NCBI GenBank assembly: GCA_026119935.1
Contig: JALRMH010000011.1
Span: 769,394 to 833,393, forward strand
Length of the DNA stretch: 64,000 nt
Source of the DNA: Endothia cerciana
Taxonomy: Eukaryota > Ascomycota > Sordariomycetes > Diaporthales > Cryphonectriaceae
Reading direction: 5' to 3'
The translations under genes and the position numbers were made by a program. The notes below the pieces were generated by a model that did no database searches, was not told the origin of the DNA, and saw nothing but the letters and a program-made list of their open reading frames with translations. Below, piece after piece: positions 23,599-34,516 of the stretch; positions within the stretch are counted from its first letter, which is position 1, and each line of letters starts with the position of its first letter.

Positions 23599-25296
23599 AT
23601 GCGAAACACTCTGATCTTCGGTGGCTCATCCTGCCCGGCTCTCACCAGCAAGATATGTGAGAACCTCGGCATGCCGCCCGCTGAGGCGGAGCTGTCCCAA
23701 TTCTCCAATGTGGGTGCCATGTGGCCCTGCGCTTGCCTTGCCTTGGCCTTGCCTCTCTCTCTCTCTCTCTCTGCCTTGCTTCTCGTCAACACGCCATGTC
23801 GCGAGGACTGACCGTGCTCACAATATTTCTTCTCTCTAGGGCGAGACCAGCGTCAAGATCTCTAACAGCGTTCGGGAGAAGGATGTCTTCATTGTCCAGT
23901 CCGGCAGCCCCAAGATCAATGATACCATCATGGAGCTGCTGATCATGATCTCGGCCTGCAAAGGAGGTTCTGCCACCAAGATCACTGGTCAGTCGCAGTC
24001 CTCCCGAGTCCGTGCCCCGTCTGGCTGCCTGCCTGCCCCTGACGAGATTCTCTAGCCGTCCTCCCATACTTCCCATACAGTCGACAGTCCAAGAAGAAGT
24101 CACATAGGGGTGCGATCACTGCGAGACTGCTATCGAACCTGCTGGGGATCGCCGGTGTCAAGCACGTTATCACGGTTGACCTGCACGCCTCCCAGATGCA
24201 GGGCTTCTTCAAGTGTCCAGTCGACAATCTCCACGCCGAGCCACTGATCGCCCGCTGGATCCGCCACAACGTGCCGAACTGGCGAGAGGCCGTCGTGGTG
24301 TCAAAGAATGCAGGCGGCACAAAGCGCGTCACGTCTCTAGCCGACGCTCTGAAGCTGAATTTTGGCATGGTAACGACCGATCGAAAGAGGGGCGGCGGCA
24401 TGACACACAGTATGCTCCTGAGTCACCTCGAAGGCCTGGAGCCCCTTGAGCCAGCTGCGAATCGTATTGCGAGGAACAGCTTCGTCGAGTCGTCGACGCC
24501 GACCCCACGGACCCTTATCGTGCAGCCCAGCGTCGCCGAAGAAGAGAAGCAGAACCCCACTCCGCAGCCCAACGGCCTGCGATTGCGGACCAGCCGCGCA
24601 AGCCCGAACGGGGGCCCCCCGCTGTCAGCTTCAGCACAGGACAGGGCGGGCAGCCAGACAGAAGGCGATGTGCACGACTACAACGACCAGAGAGCTTCAG
24701 AGGTAACACACGGCCGCCTCGTTCAAGGCCATATCGTGCCGGATGACTTCCCCTCCCCGGCCACGTCAGCCGCGGACACGACCATCGCTGAGGACGACCC
24801 TATGCTTCAGTCGCAGATGCTTCAGTCGCAAGAGTCATCCTTCTTCGCACCAGATAGCCATGCCCTGGGCGGGTCCGGCGACGCGGAACCAAGCTCTGAC
24901 GAGGAGGAAGACAAGCTGAGGGACCCCAAGATCGAGCATATGATCACCCTCGTTGGCGATGTGAAGAATCGCACAGTCTTGATCATTGACGACATGATCG
25001 ATAAGGCCGGTTCCTGGGTCGCAGCTGCCGAGACTGTGGTGAAGAGGGGCTTCGCCAAGAGGGTCTATTGCATTGCCACACACGGTGTCTTCGGTGGCGA
25101 TGCCCTTGAGCAGATGCAGAAGTGCGAATGCATTCATGCCATCGTGGTTACCAACAGCTATCCCATCAGTGAGGAGCGGGCTAGGAACGCCTCCAAGCTC
25201 ACCGTGCTCGACTTATCCTACCTCCTCTCCGAGGCTATTCGGCGCAACCACTACGGCGAATCAATCAGCCCACTGTTCCAGCACATACAGGATTAG
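23599..25296 (+). CDS. PRS5: Ribose-phosphate pyrophosphokinase with large insertion (PRS5-like)
   Basis: It makes PRPP from ribose-5-phosphate and ATP for nucleotide, His and Trp synthesis. Exons are 23599-23709, 23840-23987 and 24056-25296 (499 aa, against about 320 for the standard enzyme). The N-terminal half shows NTLIFGGSSCPALT, PYFPYSRQSKKK and HVITVDLHASQMQGFF, the ATP and metal-binding segment. The C-terminal PRPP loop is VLIIDDMIDKAGSW. Between them lies a Ser/Pro/Asp-rich stretch of about 120-140 residues that is not part of the catalytic fold. Similar insertions mark the yeast Prs1/Prs5 subunits of the hetero-oligomeric enzyme, which also link to cell-wall integrity signalling, so a regulatory subunit is likely. 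The loop reads DKAGS where typical active enzymes have DTGGT. Intron 1 (130 nt) has a CT run. Confidence 0.92.
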
Positions 25297-25818
25297 CATG
25301 CCCACACCTCAACCGGCAAAGCGGTTCGTATTCTACGCGGCAAGTGCGGCCATGGCTTTTTACTTCTTTTTTGGTTGGTAAGGCGTGAGACTTGCGGACA
25401 ATGGAAGCGCGGCGTCAAGGTATTGATATACATATGCACTGGGCACAGGCGCCCAGGGCAGGCTCAGGCACATTGTTATCTATTTAACCTCTTAAAATCA
25501 CCAGACCGGGCATCAAATACAAGCTTATTTTACTCTCAGACAGCGTGGGGCCTGCGCTATCAGGCCCTCGCGCGATAAGCACAAGGGATTTCTCCCTTCC
25601 CAGCGTTGCTACCCTCTGGTAGCAGGGACTCAATCCGCTCCTCCATGGATGAGTTCTTAACGGACCGTTGGCAAATCAACTCGAGACAAGAAGGCCTGCT
25701 GCCATGACCTCGTCACTTCTTCGGAATGGTGGGCAGCGGGCAAGATAACACCTTGAGACATACGCGCGCAACACCCAAGCTGTCGACACTGAAAAGGTCA
25801 AGCCCAACCCGCTTCGTA
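25297..25818. other. Convergent intergenic region
   Basis: No gene seen. The two flanking genes end toward each other here, so it should hold both 3' UTRs. Confidence 0.6.
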
Positions 25819-27371
25819 CTACGGCGTTCTTACAGGTCTCCCCTGTCTCCCGTATTGCTTCCTAACTGTATTGACATCTGTTACTTCTCCGCCCCCAGAT
25901 CCGATCGCATCCCCTGTCAGTACGGCCTTGATCGATGCTTTATTGAAGAATACAGTCACTGTCGGCGGTCCCTCCGCCCTAGACATGTCCGGCATATTGT
26001 TGTTGCGCCTCCAAGGGTGGTCTGTCGAAAGCAGCGCTGCCCTGCTTGGTCTCCGCTCGGTAGTTTCGTATCCGTACGTCGAGTCGAACGTAGGCCGTGG
26101 CAGCTGGAACTCCGACGCGTAGAAATCATTTGGCACCATGGGTTGGTAGTGGGTACCGTCGACGTATAGGAAGAAGACATGCCTGGCGTTGTATGAGCCG
26201 TAGATTTTTGGGGCTCTAACGTAGTTCTGACCGGAAGTAGTCTCATCACGGCCTTTCAGCGTGTTCATCTGGTACGTCACGATGAACAAGTTGTACAAGT
26301 CGGCGGTGATGTTGAAGGTGGAATCTGACGTCCACACTCCAGGGATACTCAACTGCTGATATAAATTCGCCTTGGTCACGACCCTCTGTCCGCCACTCGT
26401 CACCCAGCTGTCCGCGAAGAGGCGATTCAAGGCTGTATAATACGAATGCCGGGGATGTCTGGGCCACTGCAGGACCTCGCTGAGGTATTCGAGGTGCTCG
26501 GCCTTGACTCTGCTGGCATGGTGGCTGTCTCCGTACACCTGGTATGCCACTGCCTGCCAGTAACAGTCCGAGGGCGTCCCGTGATAGTTGCCGGCTCGGT
26601 AGAACACCACCTCCTCCATCATCGGGAACCCCCGGAGCAGCGCCCCGCCCCTCGAGGGGTCAAGCAGCCAGGACAGTTGCAGCGCCTGCTCGAGGGTCCG
26701 CGGCCCCTCCTTCGCGAACGTCGCGTAGTTCATTTGCACCTGCACTGCTTCGGCGCTGGGCCTCTGCGCGCCGAGGTCGTCGCGCAGCAGCGCCAGGTCG
26801 AACCGCGTCCCGACCGCCGGCGACGGGTGCGTGCCGATGTTGGACGTGCGCACCTGGTACCGCAGCTGGGCCCGGACGTCCCCGCCGGCCTCGCCCGCGG
26901 GGATGCCGTAGAAGGCCTGGTCCTCCAGCGCGCGGGATGCCGCCGGCGTGATGTGCTGCGGCCCGCCGGCGGCGGCTTTGTTCTTGGCACTGCCATTACC
27001 GTCGCTGTCGCTGTCGCTGTCGCCGAGGAATTTGTCGGACAGGTCGACGAACACTCGGGTCGTCGTCGTGGGCCCCCCCACCGTGAGCTGCAGGCCATTG
27101 CCGCCGCCGTACAGCGGCGCCGGCCGTCTGATCGTGTCGAGGCCCTGGCGCCACCGGGTCCGCCCGGCGTTGCGGGCCCTGACCCTCCACCGGGCGCCTG
27201 TGTCTCCTCCGGGCTGGTTTGCGTCCTGCTGGTCTCCGCTGCCGGTGGCGGCGCTGCTGGCGCTGCTGGCATCGTCACTGTCGCTGGTGTCAGTGGAAAG
27301 GGGCCCGAAAAAGCTATATGGGCCGGGGGGTTTGGGGGGGGGGGGACGTACTTTGTTGGGCTCGAAGCCAT
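25819..27371 (-). CDS. OTU-like cysteine-protease-fold protein; 5' end uncertain
   Basis: A continuous frame from 27313 down to the stop at 25819-25821. The central part SDCYWQAVAYQVYG resembles the OTU deubiquitinase block (D-x-C-hydrophobic-x-A-x-A-x-x-x-YG) and is followed by H..R...LEYL. Much later comes RHVFFLYVDGTHYQPM, which could supply the catalytic His. In a 504-residue model the Cys is near 257 and the His near 395. These are family resemblances, not proof of activity. The good start ATG at 27371 is out of frame with the body. Either a 38-nt GTACGT...ATATAG intron (27351-27314) joins them, or the G12 run at 27334-27345 is one base short or two long. The first ATG in the main frame (27081) would lose a Ser/Asp-rich N-terminal region. 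A SDSDSD acidic tract follows. Confidence 0.6.
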
Positions 27372-27965
27372 CTTCACTCGTGTTGGGCCCCCCTTCTCAA
27401 CCGTGCTGTTGTTGGCTGGATAAATAGAGATCTGGGGTTGCTTAGGCCTTGAGAATATTCTCGCCTGTGAGCTTGGTGATCTTCGACATGCTATGTTTTA
27501 TGACCGGAGCGGTCGTCTGTGAGCTTTTCTTTCCTCCTTTGTTTTGGCCACGTCTACTGAATACAAACAGGACGCCCTTCCATTGTGTCTACTGACGGAT
27601 CCGGAAGACGTTGTTCTTGAGTGCCGTGAGCGGACAAAGGATGATGGGGGGATCGCACAATGCAATAAGTTAGGCCCATGAGATTTTACAGCTTGGTACA
27701 AGAGACGTCAAGGGGATACGGCGTAGAAGGAAGGGAAGCAGAAGGAAACTGGAGGCGTATGATCAACAAAACACACACACACACACACACACAAAAACCA
27801 AAAAAAACAAACCAAGTCAGGTCAACATCGTTCAGGACGAGATATTGGGTTGAAGCGCGAGAGCCAGCCTGCTGCCTCAGAATACCATTCAAAATTATAA
27901 GAATCCTGGCCTGCAGATTTGACATGGAGAGTCGGCGTGTGCCTCCCGAGCCGAGGTTTTCCAGA
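27372..27965. other. Intergenic between two minus-strand genes
   Basis: No gene seen. It serves as promoter of the OTU-like gene and 3' flank of the small secreted protein gene. An (AC)n tract lies at about 27770-27793. Confidence 0.6.
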
Positions 27966-28463
27966 CTACGCCACCCTCGACACGAAGCTGATAGCTTTGA
28001 CGGTATAGCCCCAGCCTTTGAAGTTGTCAACGGTCCAGCAGACATTGAGTGGGATGCTGTCGATGTAGTCGTTGCTGCAGTCCGTGGTGTTGTACGCGTA
28101 CAGGAAGCCTCCGTCATCCACACTCCCTGTAATTTTTAATTTTTTTTCGTCTAGCCAGCCATCTAGGAAAGGTAGTGCGATGATGGAAACTCAAGTATGG
28201 TGAGAGCCCGGGCACTGTTATTCTCAAGTGGGGGTAGGTTGTGTGGGATAACCTGGAAAGTGAGCGTGCGAGTAGGGGGACGAGCAAAGCTGAGCCCTCA
28301 AGCGAGTTTTTGAGCAGGTCGCCCTACAGGAAACACATACAGTAGCCTGTGACAAGCCGTGGTGGCGTCTTCAAGCCCGACACAGTTCACATCAGCCGAT
28401 CCGTCCTTGGTGAGGGAGTCCGCGCTATGCACATCGATGGGAGTATCACTGCTGTGAGTATGT

Positions 28464-28501
<38 letters not shown>

Positions 28502-28651
28502 CGACACCTCTGGCCTTTGGGCAGATGCAGTTGGTGATTGTCATCCGCCGACTTACCAATCGGTCGTGGCATATTCCTTGAATCCGAGATCCTTCGCATA
28601 CGCGAGGTTGGCCAGTCCGGCGATCAAGGCGACGGCGAGTCCGGACCGCAT
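27966..28651 (-). CDS. Small secreted cysteine-containing protein
   Basis: The best model is three exons: 28651-28557, about 28451-28341 and about 28122-27966 (about 120 aa). The start MRSGLAVALIAGLANLAYA is a clear signal peptide with an AYA cleavage site. The mature part is about 100 residues with roughly five Cys, for example SADVNCVG, ATTACHR, YNTTDCSNDY and PLNVCWTVDN. It ends in VKAISFVSRVA. Intron 1 has a perfect GTAAGT donor and contains a (CT)n microsatellite. Intron 2 is less sure: the strong GTATGT donor keeps frame only with an acceptor at GGGAG, four bases past a better CAG. Short secreted proteins of this sort include effectors and surface proteins, but no known family is recognised. 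A TTTAAATA box lies about 155 bp upstream. Confidence 0.6.
28469..28498. repeat. (TC)n microsatellite inside an intron
   Basis: About 14 TC units, within intron 1 of the small secreted protein gene (GA on its sense strand). Confidence 0.9.
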
Positions 28652-29619
28652 TTTGTATTTGGTAGTCGGAAGAATTAAGTGACGAGACAAGATTATGCAG
28701 GGGTTATCACGGCTGGTTCGAGAAGCCTGTCTTGGAGGGTGCGAGTGATGAGGAGCTTGGGATGATGTCGATGCCCTCCAGAGATCCGGCGGAGCAGGGC
28801 ACCGCGTATTTAAACATTTCGAGCTGTCGCGCCCGCATCCTAATGTTTCCTCGCAATCATCGTGATACCAAAGATCCCCGAGAGTGTGGTTTGTGTCGTC
28901 TTGGTCTGCACCCCCCCGGGTCTGGCCACCAACAACATCGATCCGGGGCCGCCCCCGAAGCTGACAGCCTTCAGCTCCGCAACATCTGTGAACCAACGGA
29001 CCCTACACGTTGGTTCATCTGGGTAATATTAGATCTTCTATATCTGCATTGAGGCACCTTCTCACCCTCTCACCCTCTCACCCTTGTACCCCTAAATCTC
29101 GCGCATCGCCCTCGGCCGCTAGGGGGACGTTGGATGGACGGGTGACGGTCTTCTTCTTGCTGGACTGTCCGGGCCGGCCTCGACCTCCTGTGAAACGGAC
29201 ATGTTGTTCAGTTGGTTCATCATGAATATGTTTCCAGCCCCTCGCACCTGTCGTCGCTGCACTAATAATAACCAATCTGGCGGCCAAGGTCGTACCGTCC
29301 AGTACCGCTCTCAAGAAGTCACCGCCAGGCAGCGGCAATCCGCCCCCGTACAGTCGATGGTTGAAGTTGGCTATATTGAGATACTTCAAGAGACGCCGGG
29401 CTATGTACAAATGGGGAGTTCCATTAAGTGCTACATATACAGGCGTAAATGCCCCCCTAGGAGGCTAAAGGCCAGTACAGAGGCTACAGCAATGCCTGTG
29501 TACCAGCTCACTCGCGAATGCGTCCAATTGCCAGAAAGTCCGTGACGCACCTAGTCCCATTCATGACCCTTTCTCACGACATCCTCATCAGAATATTACA
29601 TGAAGCACACCACGAAGGG
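28652..29619. other. Intergenic, secreted-protein promoter and downstream flank of the nucleotidyltransferase
   Basis: No gene seen. A TATTTAAA box at about 28806-28813 may serve the small secreted protein on the minus strand. A CTCACCCT repeat lies at about 29059-29084. Confidence 0.55.
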
Positions 29620-32600
29620 CTAAGCCGTCGGGTTGGGAGGTGGCTTGCCGTGGATCTCGTCAAGGAGCTCCGAGAATGATGACTGGCCGTTCCTCTTCTC
29701 TTCCAGGGAAACATCCCGCAACAGATCCTCTACCCGACCATTCCCAGCATTACTGATGATCCTCCAGGCTCGACGGAACTCATCGCGAATGGAGACAATG
29801 CCATTGTGAGTGACCGTTCGGGCGACGTTGTGATCCCACTCGAAGGGATCTTCGATGGCAAATAGGAAGCGGTGGCGCACCTCCTTAATCTCGGGTTTAC
29901 CGCGACTCTGGAGTGACGCCGGGGCGATAGTAGCGCCCGGCGAAGGCAGTGGCTGGGATGTTGCACTTGCTGGTCTATTGCCTTGGCCTTTGGATGGTGT
30001 GAGATTTGGCGCCTGCACTGCTGGTTCCGCGGCCGGAAGCCTGTCCGGTCCATGAAATTCAAGCACCGTCTTCGCGCCTGTCCAGTCTTTCTCCTGCTTG
30101 CTCAATAGGCCGTTGGGAGAACGGATGCTGATGACTTCTCTGCCCCAGTCGAAGCCTCGCCTACGGCCAGAGCTCATCAGGCCGTTCTGGGAATAGTACT
30201 CGAAGAAGCCACGCAGAAGGCTGCCGACGGTCTCAAAGTTTTTGGTCCATAAGCCCCGCCGGACAGCATCGGCTATTTGATCCTCAGATCTCCAGAACTG
30301 GACGTTTCTGCCCTTGCACTGGACGGTGCTCTCGATTTGATCAGGCGTCAGGGTGGGGGGCACCACAAGCTGCAGGTTGGGGCAGACGAATGGATCGGCG
30401 ACGTTGATCAGGTAATGCAACACCATGAGAACGTATCCATAGCTGGACAGCGTCCCACGGTATGCGGTGTTGATGCCTCGAACTTTAGCCCACTGCTTGA
30501 CGAATAGGACGATCGGCCTGACGCGAGGATCCGTGAGTGCATAACACCTCAGCAGATGTGTATTCTGGAGCGCGAGCTGCGCTGAGAAGTTGATATCGCA
30601 CTGGACGCCGATGCCGTATTTAGGATACTCCAGTCGATCTTGATATCGGTCCCGAGGCTGGTTCGGCGGCATGCGAGATGGATCTTGAAGCTCGCGTATC
30701 TTAGCTACCAGCGCCCAGTGTTCCTGTGTCATGGGTAGCACATAATCAAGATGTGCTTCACGGCTCTCGCCGGAGTCCATCGGCCTACGGAGCAGCTCGA
30801 TATATTGTCGGATGTCATCGGTATCGCTAAGTGAGTAAAGGTCCTTGTCCAGAGCTTTCTCAAGTTCTCGGGCAAGCTGTAAGGACTTGTGTCGTCTTGC
30901 CACCGCTCTGAGGCTGGGTACGGCTATGGAGCGTGAGAATTCCACGACCTGGGATCGAACTTCGAAATCGTATATGCCGAGCGCGTACCGTTGTACGATG
31001 GTATCCAACAATGGTGTTTGTGAGCTTAGGAAGTCGTGACCGCCCAGCTTGATCATCAGTCTGATGGCTCGGCCGTGATAGGATGAGGCTGACTCGTACT
31101 GGCCCTGCTCCAGAAACAATAGGCCGATCGAGGGAATGTTTCTGAGGGTATCGTTCGCCAGCTGGAGCTCTTTGTTGTAAGCGAGAGGGTCCAAGCCAAA
31201 ATCTGCCCTGTTCTGAAGATCAACCCATTGATCGATGCGACTTCTCGCAAAACTCTCGGATTTATCATCATTTTCACGAATTGAGCGTGACTCCCATGCC
31301 ATGACCATCCTTTCACCCTCGACCTGCGCCATGACTCCATATATCGAACGGTTAATGGGCATAGCAGCTGTTGAATCAAATGAAAGCGACAAACGCTTCT
31401 GCAGTCGCGTCCTCAAGTCACCGTCGGCGAGCCCGCGGATGAAGGCGGAGCATACGTCGTTGAGTTTCTGGAAATCATCACTGCTGAAGCTTGCTGCCGT
31501 GGAATTCGTGATGTCGCGGCCCCCCAATTCTCGAAGCAGCTTCTTCGCCGCCCCGTAATAGTTTGACAAAGACTTTGACCGCTGCTTCAACCCATTGAGG
31601 CGGGCCTGGTAGGGGTCCTCATGCTGGCCATCGCCGCTGACAGGAAATGTGGCTTGAGAGGAGTGTGTGTCGTCACTGATAGCAGGCTCATCATGTACCT
31701 TGTCCCTGGAGGCTGCAGGATCGCTGTCGACTGGGCTGGTGGCACGCCCGTTTGTAGCATCTTCCTCCTCGAGGTCCTGATCCTCCCCGCCTCCTCTCTC
31801 CCATTTCCCTCGCTCCTCCAAGAGATCTGCGTAGAGCTTCTGCGGAGGTTTCTGACACACCTTGATGATGGGCACCCTGGTCTTGGTAAGCAGGCGGGCA
31901 CCGAAGCCCATGTTCAAAAAGGTCTTCTCCACTATTCGAGGAATTTCCGAGCCGGGGGCATCAGGCTGTGGATGAGACAGCGGAGAGAGAAGGGCAAGGT
32001 CCATGTCGGAAGATTTTGTGGCAAAACCGGACGCCAAACTACCGAAACATCGCAGCTGGACGGACATGGGCGGGAAGTCGGACCGGCCGCTGATTGCATT
32101 GTGGTGGTCAGTGATCGCAACTCGGCATGCATGCTCTATAAGCAGCCGAAAGTTCTCCCTCTCCTGGATCTGGCCAATGTCGATCTCGGCGTCGGCGAGG
32201 ACTGTCGTGGTCAGTTGGTCCAGCAGGGCAACCTGAGCTTCGAGTCTGTCCAGTGGAGGAGGGCCAGCTTGTGGGTTGTACAATGAGCGACCATGGCCCC
32301 TAGAGTTTCTCCCAAGGTAATTCGGACAGGCTGGCCCGGTCTGGTTTCCCTGAAACCCAATCTGCCCTCCACCTGGCTGTCTCCAGTCGGAGGGGGTATA
32401 CGGAAACGAGAAGCCGGGGTAGGACGGCGATGGGTGGTGATGGTTCTGATGCTGATGGCCACCTCTCGCGAAGCCGTCGCTCATGTTAGCTGGTGGGAAG
32501 GCGTTCGGCTGAGAGCGGTGAGAGCGTTGGTCTCGGTGCTGGTGATTCTGGCGGTGATTATGGCCGGTGAAGTCTCCGGAGAGGGGGTTTCCCTGAGATT

Positions 32601-32865
32601 GGGCAGAGTGGTAGTCGATGGGGATGGCCAGCTGAGATGACATCTGACGGCGTTGTGCCTGGTTTAGTCGCTTCTGTCGCGGCCTTTGGGGCGGATCCTG
32701 TTGTTGAGGGGGCACGCCCGCGTTCTGTGCAGGAGCACCCGCTGGAGGCAGCTGCTGAGAACCAGCGGAACCTCCCTCATGTTGAGCCTTTTCGGCATTC
32801 TTCAAGATGAGATTCCGCATCCGCACGTCGAGCGGCACCTCATCTTGTTGGTTGCCGTCGTCCAT
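29620..32865 (-). CDS. Cid1-family poly(A)/poly(U) polymerase (PAP/25A-associated domain)
   Basis: A single-exon, 1081-residue non-canonical nucleotidyltransferase. The start at 32865 has an ideal context (ACACCATGG). A longer in-frame start at 33051 gives a leader without family features. The first 200 residues are low-complexity Gln/His/Pro/Gly, as in RNA-granule proteins. The catalytic block is QLRCFGSLASGF followed by SSDMDLALLSPL (near residue 287), the GS...DxD signature. A helical insertion of about 400 residues interrupts the fold before the third carboxylate in GVQCDINFS (near 755). The PAP-associated part (VLFVKQWAKVRGI, SSYGYVLMVLHYL, GSLLRGFFEYYS) follows. It probably adds A or U to RNA 3' ends, for mRNA or small-RNA turnover; substrate and base choice cannot be read. 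It is divergent from the TFIIF gene, with 1.65 kb between the starts. Confidence 0.85.
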   Translation of the reverse strand: MDDGNQQDEVPLDVRMRNLILKNAEKAQHEGGSAGSQQLPPAGAPAQNAGVPPQQQDPPQRPRQKRLNQAQRRQMSSQLAIPIDYHSAQSQGNPLSGDFTGHNHRQNHQHRDQRSHRSQPNAFPPANMSDGFARGGHQHQNHHHPSPSYPGFSFPYTPSDWRQPGGGQIGFQGNQTGPACPNYLGRNSRGHGRSLYNPQAGPPPLDRLEAQVALLDQLTTTVLADAEIDIGQIQERENFRLLIEHACRVAITDHHNAISGRSDFPPMSVQLRCFGSLASGFATKSSDMDLALLSPLSHPQPDAPGSEIPRIVEKTFLNMGFGARLLTKTRVPIIKVCQKPPQKLYADLLEERGKWERGGGEDQDLEEEDATNGRATSPVDSDPAASRDKVHDEPAISDDTHSSQATFPVSGDGQHEDPYQARLNGLKQRSKSLSNYYGAAKKLLRELGGRDITNSTAASFSSDDFQKLNDVCSAFIRGLADGDLRTRLQKRLSLSFDSTAAMPINRSIYGVMAQVEGERMVMAWESRSIRENDDKSESFARSRIDQWVDLQNRADFGLDPLAYNKELQLANDTLRNIPSIGLLFLEQGQYESASSYHGRAIRLMIKLGGHDFLSSQTPLLDTIVQRYALGIYDFEVRSQVVEFSRSIAVPSLRAVARRHKSLQLARELEKALDKDLYSLSDTDDIRQYIELLRRPMDSGESREAHLDYVLPMTQEHWALVAKIRELQDPSRMPPNQPRDRYQDRLEYPKYGIGVQCDINFSAQLALQNTHLLRCYALTDPRVRPIVLFVKQWAKVRGINTAYRGTLSSYGYVLMVLHYLINVADPFVCPNLQLVVPPTLTPDQIESTVQCKGRNVQFWRSEDQIADAVRRGLWTKNFETVGSLLRGFFEYYSQNGLMSSGRRRGFDWGREVISIRSPNGLLSKQEKDWTGAKTVLEFHGPDRLPAAEPAVQAPNLTPSKGQGNRPASATSQPLPSPGATIAPASLQSRGKPEIKEVRHRFLFAIEDPFEWDHNVARTVTHNGIVSIRDEFRRAWRIISNAGNGRVEDLLRDVSLEEKRNGQSSFSELLDEIHGKPPPNPTA

Positions 32866-34516
32866 GGTGTTCCCCGGGCCCACGCTTGTTGCTTTCCTCT
32901 TTGGCTGCTGCGGTGACGTGATGATCCGGCTGAGGCTGAGAAACAGACGAAACCCAAAGAGAGTGTGTGATGACTGAGTGAGGCAGGAAACCGAATGGCA
33001 ACGTCTTCCAAGGCACCGGCTGAGGAACGAAGGAGACTCTTGTCTTCCCAAGGTAGGGAGAGAGAGAGGCTCGTTTGAGGTGTTGTAACGGGACTGACTA
33101 CCGATTTTGAGTCATACTTGTCGCCGTGCCAGGGAAGAACGCAAGGAGAGCTGATCGTTTGAGGACCGCGGGCACGTGCAGTGTGCAGTCGACGGAGACC
33201 CAATACCCAAATAGGTGGTGGCTGCAGGAGAAGCCGACCCGTGAAGGCGACCGGGTTGAGGGAACACAACTGCCTGCCTGGATGCTGCAAGTTCCGAGCT
33301 GTACGTGGTAGACTGCAGGACCTGATGCTGTTGGCCGATGGACTTGTGTGTGACCTTGTACTCGCCTCGCCAGACCTGAGAGTTCTGGTGTTCATCCGTG
33401 GGGACGAGCTACACAGATCTGGCTGTCTGATATCTGGAATGTCGAATGACCCCAGTATCACTTCTCACGCTGGAGCCCCCAACCTGCAAATGTCCTCTTG
33501 GTGCCCTGCCCAGATTGTTCTAGAAGCGAGTTTGGGAACCCCGTCTCGACATGCTGTCGAGGCCTGATCAGGTGAGGGAGAGCGCGGAGTCTGTGGTGAT
33601 CAGGGCTGGAGGTGTCATCCTGATGCTGTTTGAGGTTGAGTTGGTATGCAGAGCGGTGGGCCCATGAGCGCTGAAGCTGCAGTGAAAGCGGAATATGGGG
33701 GGGGGGGGTAAAGGGTGGGGGCCTACCATAGTGCTGTAATGGTACAGAGCAGGTCCGCAACGAGCCTTCAGCAGCACAGCAGGTCGACCGTACCCCCAAC
33801 TGAACTAGAACTTCCACATACTGGCTTGTTTATTATTCTTTCAGATAGATTTCCTCACACAATGTCTGCTGTGCACACCTCAAAAGCCATCTACCATGAC
33901 ACTTCTTTGTTAGGTGAGCATATCCATTGTGTACATACTATAGTACAACACATGATAGTACAGTGACCGGATTCAGGTGCGTCTACCATGGTACATACAG
34001 ACCGTGGCCCGTGCTGACCAGATCCCAGTTCTCTTGGGCTCAACCTTGGAAACAGACCTGGACCCACTCTATCACCTGGGCAGGCTGGCACCGCACCGCA
34101 CCGCACCGCACCGCACCGCACCGCACCCGCACCTGCATTGCACCGTCAACCCGGGTCTTTGTGTCTTGCTCTGACTTGAAGACCCTCTCTTTCTCCTTCA
34201 ACACCACCCCCCAGACAAGGCTGAACCTTCACAGGCCTTGGCTTGCATACATTGACCTCTCGACCTTCCCCTTCTGCCATCTGCCCACGCGCGAAACGTT
34301 TCTCGTGTCGTCCGACGCGCCCTCCGTCCGCCATAGTCAGCTTCTTCGACTTGCGCCCTGTCCAGCCTCGCGAGCACGCTGCCCTTCCACATGTCGCTCC
34401 ATCTATCGTAGAGGCTTCGTCTCCGATACTGGCTCAACCGGCGGCTCAACACAACCTTCTCCTGCCCACTGCGGCGCTGGCAGCTGGCACCCCCGCACAC
34501 AGTCCGCCTCGTCATC
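32866..34516. other. Bidirectional promoter region
   Basis: It lies between the divergent nucleotidyltransferase and TFG1 starts. No gene seen. G12 at 33697-33708 and a CCGCA pentamer array at about 34090-34128 are present. The last 300 bases are C/T rich, as in fungal leaders. Confidence 0.6.
34090..34128. repeat. (CCGCA)n tandem repeat
   Basis: About seven pentamer copies in the TFG1 upstream region. Confidence 0.9.

Noticed and set aside
26446..27423. 325-residue plus-strand frame opposite the OTU-like gene
   Set aside because: Arg/Pro/Gly-rich complement of the minus-strand coding frame, with no motif of its own.
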